A stretch of DNA of 64,000 nt from Gari tellinella (Eukaryota > Mollusca > Bivalvia > Cardiida > Psammobiidae). The notes under the pieces were generated by a model. It searched no databases. It saw only the letters and a program-made list of their open reading frames with translations, and was not told the origin of the DNA. The first letter of the stretch is position 1. Every line of letters starts with the position of its first letter. A program made the position numbers and the translations under genes. Of the stretch, positions 46,101 to 55,100 are shown in pieces. The stretch spans positions 102,286,794-102,350,793 of the forward strand of contig OV277858.1 in NCBI GenBank assembly GCA_922989275.2. The letters are read 5' to 3'.

Positions 46101-49100
46101 ACTGATACACACTGATGATAGATCTATTCCGTTTTCATTAGTATAATTTTGCTTTTTTCCGTCCATAGGCAAAGCCTAAATACATATTAGTAAATGGTTG
46201 CTGAAAGCTGGAACCCTGCATTTACTCTGTCTTATCGTTGTTGTTGTTATTGTAGAAGATCGTCCACTGGTTGTTCAGTTTGCCTCACATGATGCCAAGG
46301 AGTTAGCTGATGCTGCTGAGATAGTATCCCCGTACGTATCATCACGGGCAGCGAGCTGCTTCATAACAGCATACTCTTAGGCTGTCCTTTGGTTTAAACA
46401 TATTTTATTTCAATAATTTACATGTATTTTACAAAAATACAACAAAGTTTAGGATTAAAACAAAAGCAAAACAACTTATTGTATTTTTCTCCTATAGTTA
46501 ATCTTTATCCTTTAGCTTAGCCTTCAAGCCACATCTTATAATATTTGGTTACACTAAAGTTAGATAGAGGAAAAAATCTGTGTTTCAGAAAAACTTTTTT
46601 AAACCCATTATCCCATAAATACGCCATTAAACCATTCTTACACTGAAAAAAATAGTTCCACTTAAACAGTCACGAATATAAACCACAAGAAATATTTTTA
46701 GCTCACCTGAGCTAGCTCAGGGTGAGCTTTTGCAATCCTTGAATGTCCGACGTCCATCGTTCGTTGTCAACAATTTAAGTGTTTACACTCTAGAGGCCAC
46801 ACTATTTATTCAATCTTTCTCAAACTTGCTCAGATTGTTTATTACTATAAGAGTTCTGATGAGTTCGATTCTGGTTTAAATCAGACTGATAGATCAATAG
46901 TTATCAACCTTTGAATTGCTGAAAATGCCAAATTTAACAGTGTTTACACTCTAGAGGCCACAATATTTATCCAATCTTTCTTAAACTTGCCCAGATTAAA
47001 TATTACTGTAAGAGTTCGGATGAGTTTGATTATGGTTGAAATTGGACTTATAGATCAAGAGTTATCTACCTTTGATTTGCTGAAAATTCCATATTTAACA
47101 GTGTTTACACTCTAGAGGCCACACTTTTTATCCAATCTATCTCAAACTTGCTCAGATTGTATATTACCATAAGATTTCGAATGAGTGTGATTATGGTTGA
47201 AATCAGACCAATTGGTCAAGAGTTATCTACCTTTGAATTGCTGAAAATGCCATATTTAACAGTGTTTACACTCTAGAGGCCAAAATATTTATCCAATCTT
47301 TTACAAACTTACCCAGATTGTATATTACCATAAGAGTTCGGATGAGTTTGATTAGGGTTGAAATGAGTTTGATTAGGGTTGAAATCAGACCAATAGGTCG
47401 AGAGTTATCTACCTTTGAATTGCTGAAAATGCCATATTTTAGGGTTTTCAAACTCTAGAGGCCACAATTTTTATCCAATCTATCTCAAACTCGCTCAGAT
47501 TGTATATGGCCATAAAAGTTAATATGAGGTCGATTATGGTTGAAATCGGACTAATAGGTCAAAAGTTATCTGCCCTTGAATTGCTGAAAATGCCATATCT
47601 AACAACGTTTAACTCTCTTGTAACTACAGTTTCCAATCTATTTTGATTATACTTGCACACAAAGTATGTAGCTATAAGTTCTTTAAGGAGTGCAATTGTT
47701 GTTGAAATCTAATCATTGTGGCAAGTTATCTGCCCTTGATATATTTTGAAATGCTAGAAAAGGCTTCAATTCAGTATTGTTTAGGCTCTAGTTATCTGCC
47801 CTTGATGTACTCTACTATACTAGAATTATGAGGTTGTATTCCGAAATTGTCTACATGCTATAATACTACAAATTTGAATGGATTTAGATTTAAACCGGTG
47901 AAACAGAAAGGTAAAGCTATCAGGCTTCAGTACAGTAGGTGAGCGATATCAGGGCCTTCAGGCCCTCTTGTTCTAAATCCTTGCAGATGGTTCCTTAAAG
48001 CAGGCTGAAAGTAAAGCAGAATGTGCCTTCAGGCACATTCTGCTTTACTTTTAAACTGCTTTAAGTAGTCACCTGTCTTAAAAACTAGAAACAGGAAATG
48101 GTGTTAAAGGTTCAAAGCCTTATCCCTTTTCCTGCAAGGGTTAAGTAGTCACATATTTTGGAACAAGCTCTGAAAGAATTTCAAGGGAAACCTTAAATAA
48201 ATTGTCCTGACCATGAAGTAAATCAAAGTACTGTAGTACTGCAGGCTCGGACTTTCAGCTTAATGTAGAACAAAGCAGATCTAATGCAGAAAGCTAATTA
48301 TGAAGTTTCTGCATTACCATTGCCATGCATTAAGCAGAAACCTGCATCGCTTAAAGACCCTAAATGATTTTGTAATGTTCATGTCTTATAATGCATCGTC
48401 TGCTATGACTACTAGGTGAATGTTTATTACAAGGATTTACAGTGTTTAAATCCCACAGGTACAGACTCGGGATCCTGAGTTTAACTCAGTGCTGCTACAC
48501 ACGGTCTATCTGATAGTGACGTAGCCAGCAACTGAAGCTCCGTTAGATAGCACTATATGTAAACCCCGTATGACAGGATTTGTTTGTAGGGGGGGGGCTA
48601 GACTTGCACCAATTTTATTCTTGAGGATTCGAGCCAAAAATACAATGTTGATGGCATGAAGCCATTGATTTATCTTCTCAAAAACTTAAAGAAACGTTTT
48701 TGGTTAATGAAGTCAATGACCATATATTTCGCAATTACATGATTGTATCTAAATATAATTACATGTTCAGGGAGAGAAATCCTATAAGACTTTAATGACT
48801 CTCGTTTCAATGCCTTCTTTCTATTGTATGTTTCTATGTGATGAGTATATTTACTGAATAAATATCTTTAAACTAAGTGAAGAATGGTCAAATATTCAAA
48901 TATTTTCGATAAAAGATAAAGATTTTCTCAAATGAATTGACATGTAGTCCTCTTTAGTTAAGCTGACGGGATATAAACTAATAATATCTATTTCTTTTCC
49001 CAGATATGCTGATGGTGTTGACTTGAACTGTGGATGTCCACAAAGGTATGAGGTGTCTATTTCCATTATGCTTTAAACCATTACCCTCATAGCCTGTCTC

Positions 49101-52100
49101 TAGTTTTGAAAACAAGTTGCTACTTAAAGCAAGTTGAAAGTAAAGCAGAATGCGCCGTTAGGCACATTCTGCTTTACTTTCAACCTGCTTGAAGCTACCA
49201 TCTGCCAGAATATAGAAAATAGATCTTATTATACGTATTCGTAACTGTATAAAGTGGAACTATTTTCCTCAGAGGAGAAATAAAGTAAAGGAATAAAAAG
49301 GTATATTTATGGGTTAAGCTACTATCAGCTAGAATGTAGAAACTATTTCTCACAGTGCATTATGATTGTATAATGTAGAACTATTTGTACAATGGGGAAC
49401 TATTTTCTTTAATGGAGGAATAAATTAGAAGCGTAAAAAGTTAAATTTATGGAGTAATCAATTATTATGGTACATGTACTGGTTTTACTGTATTAACGGG
49501 TAGATTTGATGTTATGGTAATATGCAGTAAAATCTCTCTATTATGACCACTAAATTCAGTAAACTGTGTTACTTATTAGGTGTATATGAAAGGTGACAGC
49601 TTAAAGCAAGGTGGCAATTAAACAAACAACAAGAGCCCCATGGGGCATATGTCGCTCACCTGAGAATAGCTGTACATCAAAATGGAGATAATGATTTATG
49701 ACCAGGACGGGGTCATTTTTTACCCGAGGGGCATAATTTGAACAATCTTGTAGATGATGCTATGTTCCAAATATCTAAGATCAGGGTACTAGGGTTCTAT
49801 AGACAAGAAGATTTTTTTAAGTTTCCATTGAAAAAATCTATTTTTAGCTCCTGTGACCTACATATGCAACAGACTGGAACCATTTGAACAAAATAGACAA
49901 AGGACATCTAGAAGTAACACCATGCCAAATATCAAAGCTCTGGCTATATTAGCTTCAGAAAGAAGACGTTTGAAAACTGTGACCCCCGGAGTGGGGCTAA
50001 TTTTGACCCCAGGGGCATAATTTGTACAAACTTGATAGAGGACCTGTAGATGATATGCAATCGACCAGAACCATTTGAACCTTATTGGTATAGGACATCT
50101 AAAAGTGTCACCATGCCAGATATCAAAGCTCTGGCCATATTAGTTTCAGAGGAGAAGACGTTTGAAAATTTCACTATATAACTCTATGTTAAACTGTGAC
50201 CCCCCGGGCGGGACCAATTTTGACCCCAGGGGCATAGTTTGTAGTTTGATAGAGGACCTGTAGATGATGCTATGTGACAAATGTCTAAGATGGCCCTTGT
50301 AGTTTCAGACAAGAAGATCTTTTAAGATTTCCTTATTTTTTCACTTGGTTGCCATGGCAACCAGAGTTCTACATTGTTTTTAATTCTTTGAACAATTTTG
50401 AAAGAACTTGACCCAAGGAACATTCGTGTAAAGTTTGGTTGAAATCTTTTCAGCGGTATATGAGGAGATGTCATTTGAAGCAATTGTTAAAGACAACAAT
50501 GACTGTATAAAGTGAAATTATTTTCTTCTGTGGAAGAATAAATTAAAGACATAAAAAGGAATATGTATGGGTTAATAGGTTAATAAATATCATTATTTAC
50601 ATTTTCTAAATATAAGAAACTATATGTAAATGAGTGGCAAATAGTTTGGATCCAGATTAGATGCAGCATTATGTGGCATCTGACCTGGATCCATACTGTT
50701 TATGGCCAAGAATTAATTGTGGACTGATAGACAGAAAGATAAACAAACAAACAAAACACAAACAAACAAACAGACAGACCAAAAGTAATATGCCTCGAAC
50801 TAAGTTGTGCTTGAGCATAAAATAGCAGACATCACTATCATTTCTGTTATGTATCTCAGTGACCTGAGTTCAGAGCTAGCTATGGGTCAGTTATGCAATA
50901 GAGACGGTCTCAGAGAGAAATGACTATTATCATGCTGAACTGTTGTCTGCTCCAAATGTTTGTATGTGAAATATGTAAAAAATAATAACTTATATTTTCT
51001 AAATATAAGAAAATATGTAAATGAGTGGCAAATAGTTTAGATCCAGATTAGATGCAGCATTATGTGGCATCTGACCTGGATCCAAACTGTTTGCAAAAAT
51101 GTTGCATTTAGTATAAGGGTAGCTTCTTAGCCTGGAAGATACAATGGGTTTTTACTGTCAATTTTTAGAGAGTTTTTACTGTCAGACCTGCATCAAAAAG
51201 CACTGATATGGCCAGGGTTGAGTCAAATTTGACCCTAGGGTTTTGATTTTTTACAATCAATTTTGAAACTGATTTAGTAGAAGATACTATTCATGCAATA
51301 TCTAAGGTGTGGGAACAGTGGTTTTTTACAAAAAACTTGTTTAAAGTTTTTCACTTTTTTAATAAATTTCAATAAGTAGTCCACCAATGAATTTTATTTT
51401 AACAATTTCTGTAGAGAAGCATCCAAGGAACACCATCAGCAATTTAGTTTTTCCCTCAAACTCGCGGTTTCAGAGGAGATGTCGCTTGAAGTAAATTTGA
51501 ACGGACGGACAGATGGACAGACGGACGGCGGGCGATCACAACAGCTCACCTTGAGCCTTCGGCTCAGGTGAGCTAAAAATCCTTGCTTTAAGCTGTCACC
51601 TGTCTTTTATACAATCAATTTGCCTTCATTTCAGAGGTTTTACTGTATTAATGGAAGGCTTGACCCTTTACCCCATATTATATTTCTAATACTGAAGATC
51701 CCATTAAGCCATACTGACTCATTTTGACTCATTGCGCAATAGCCTCATACTGACTCATTTTGACACACTTTAATCCACTAGCTTGTATTGAGATAAGCAT
51801 TGAAATATGGGTATGTTCGACATAACCGAGTTCGAGATATCAAAGTTTGACTGTATTCGCTATATTGTGTAACAGATGGGCTATGGCAGAAGGGTATGGA
51901 GCTTGTCTGATAGAGAAGCCAGAGTTGGTCTCTGACATGGTGAGCCAGACCAGGAACAGAATAGACAATCCAAACTTCACCACCTCCATCAAGATACGCA
52001 TACATGATGACCCCAGGTAATATAAATTAACAATTTCAACACTAAATAACTCTTGTGGGTTATTATGTTCCCTTGTGCATCTCTTTAGTTACCGAAACAT

Positions 52101-55100
52101 GACATGAACCAGTCTACTTTGAATTCTTGATACATGTAGTATAATAAAAACTGCTCTAAATAACAGTAAAAACTCGATTCTACAAACTCTCGTTAGTTCA
52201 AATATACCCATATTTCAAAATTAAAACCCGGCTTAGACATGTTTTAACTTTGAAATACGGGTATGTTCTACTAAAACAAGATGGACTAATTAAAATTCTG
52301 CTTACTAAATACTGGTAAGATGGACTTAAGTGAGTTCATAATATCGACTGTGGTAAAAAGTGCAAACCCTGATCAGAGGGCTCCTATAGGAGCCCTCTGA
52401 TCTGGTTCTATACTGTTTGCAAATGTAATGAGTATATCTCAAACAGGTTAATGGTGTTGAAAGAGTTAATCAGCTTCAAATGCCCTGCTATGAAGGAAAG
52501 GATCAAACACAAAAAACAAGCTATAAGGGAAAGGATTAACCCATTACTCCATAAATATGTATTTTCACACCTTTTATCTATTTCTTCTTTTATCTGTCAT
52601 AAACACCTACTAATTAATACAATAAGTGGTTGTCAGGGCTGCCATAAGTTGACATGAAAAATCATAAGATTTCCAAATTTCCATTTTTCAAGTGCGAATT
52701 TACGTACTTACCTTTAGCCCATAGCCTGTTTCTAGTTTTGTTGACACATGACTACTTAAAGCAGGCTGGAAGTAAAGCAGAATGCGCCTTATGGCGCATT
52801 CTGCTTTACTTTCAGCCTGCTTTAAGCTACCATGTTCTAGAAAAAAATCTGAAGATTTAGGAAAAATCCGAAGAAATGGCAGCCTTGGGTTGTAATAAAG
52901 AGGTTTGAGTGTACATGGCTATTTATGTTCACCCCCAGGGAGACTGTAGAGTTGTGTAGACGGGCGGAGTCAGCTGGGGTGGCCTGGATCTCTGTACATG
53001 GCAGAACCAAGGAGCAGAGGAACCAGCCCGTCAATCTAGAGGCCGTGAAACTCATTAGGGAGAGTGTTGGTATACCCGTCATAGCCAACGGTGATATCAA
53101 GAGTGAGGAGGACGTAGAGGAGGTATCAAGAATTACAGGGGTCAAAGGTGAGGGGTTGATACTGCAAAATCTGTGTTAGGGACCCGGAGTCATTTCAGGG
53201 CTTCAGATAAAAGGAAGTAAACTGAACAAATCCAGCATTTTCCTACATATTTCAGCACAAAATTGTATGGTGTTTCTTACTACTGGTACTCATTAGAATT
53301 GTCTCGAAGAGACGACTCTTATAAGTAGTAAAACCATAGGATTTTATTCAGAAATAAAGATTTTAGTTTTTAGAATACAATACTCCCCTTATCTGGAGCT
53401 CCAAGTCATTTAGAAGAAGATGAACAATTAATATTAATTCTTTACCACATAGCCTGTTTCTAGTATTGAAGATAGGTTACCACTTAAAGCAGGTTGAAAA
53501 ATAAAGCAGAATGCACCTTAACCCTTTGAACCCTAGACCCGCATATAGGCGTGCTTTTCAAATAGTGTACATGTGAATAGTACACATGTCCTATACAAAC
53601 AGTGAAGACCCAGATCAGAGGGCTCCGAAGGGTCTTCACTGTTTGTCACAATGCCAAACATTGACAAAAACAACACTTTACAGTCAGAAATGGACTAGAC
53701 TTAGATGGAAACTGGAATTGTCCATTTAAAGTTTCAGGGAGGAAAGAGTTAAGGCACATTCTGCTTTACTTTCAGCCTGCTTTAAGCCTTTGAACCCTAG
53801 TCCCGCCTATAGGCGTCCTTTTCAAACAGTGTACATGTGAATAGTACACTTGTCCTATGCAAACAGTGAAGACCCAGATCAGAGGGCTCCTTTCGGAGCC
53901 CTCTGATCAGGGTCTTCACAGTTTGTCACAATGCCAAACATTGACAAAAACAACCCTTAAAAGTCAGAAATGGACTAGACTAAAATGGAAACTGGAATTG
54001 TACATGTAAAGTTTCAGGGAGGAAAGAGTTAAGCTACCGTCTGATACATAACTGTATAATTGGAACTATTTTGTCAGTGGATGAATAAATTAAGCACTTA
54101 AAAATGTTTATCTATAGAGTAAAGGGTAAAATAAAAGTGATGGCTTAACCCTTTGAACCCTAGTCCCGCATATAGGCGTCCTTTTCAAACAATGTCCATG
54201 TGAATAGTACAATTGTCCTATGCAAACAGTGAAGACCCAGATCAGAGGGCTCCGAAAGGAGCCCTCTGATCAGGGTCTTCACTGTTTGTCATGATGCCAA
54301 ACATTGACAAAAACAACCCTCAAAAGTCAGAAATGGACTAAACTCAAATGGTAACTGGAATTGTCCATTTAAAGTTTCAGGGAGGAAAGAGTTAATGCGG
54401 AAGACTTTTTTACCCTTTCCCCTTTGGTGAGGAAATTCAAAATTCTAAACAATCTCACTTTTATCTGAACCCCTGTTAAAAATTGTCTCTTTTATTTTCA
54501 TTCAAATAGCTTGGCATATATACCAACATGATTGCAGTCATCTGTCAGGATATAGAACAGGCAATGAGGAAACTGTAAAGTTTAGACCAGGCATTTCTCA
54601 CATAACTACCCGTTCTCATTAGGGAAAATCGATTGCAAATATCCTTGTCTCCAATATTTGTGAAATCAATTTCATGACATCACTCTAATTTCACTATTTA
54701 TAAAGTTGTGATAACGTCATGGGGATTTAAACAAGAGGGCTTGAAGGCCCTGATATCGCTAACCTGTTATAATGAAGCCGGATAGCTTTACCTTATAGTT
54801 TCATCAGTTTTAATCTAAATCCATTCAATTTTGTAGTATAGCATGTAAACAATATTGGAATACGACCTTTTCTAGTTTAGTATAGTACATCAAGGGCAGA
54901 TAATCAGAGCCTACACAAAACTGAAATGAAGCCTTTTTCTAGCATTTCAGAGAATATCAAAGGCAGATAACTCTTGCCACAATGATCAGATTGAAAAGAA
55001 TTGCACTCCTTCGAGAACTTATAGCTATATACATTGTGTGCAAGTATAATCAAAATCCTTTGAAAACTGTAGTTGCAAGTTTGTAAAAACTGTTATATTT

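Larger units (their letters stand above)
53436..54133 (-). mobile_element. Hairpin MITE family A hit by two family B insertions
   Basis: Segments 53436-53521, 53753-53785 and 54033-54133 together make one family A copy. One insert lies in the hairpin-loop TTAA, the other in the TTAA just right of the hairpin. Confidence 0.85.
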
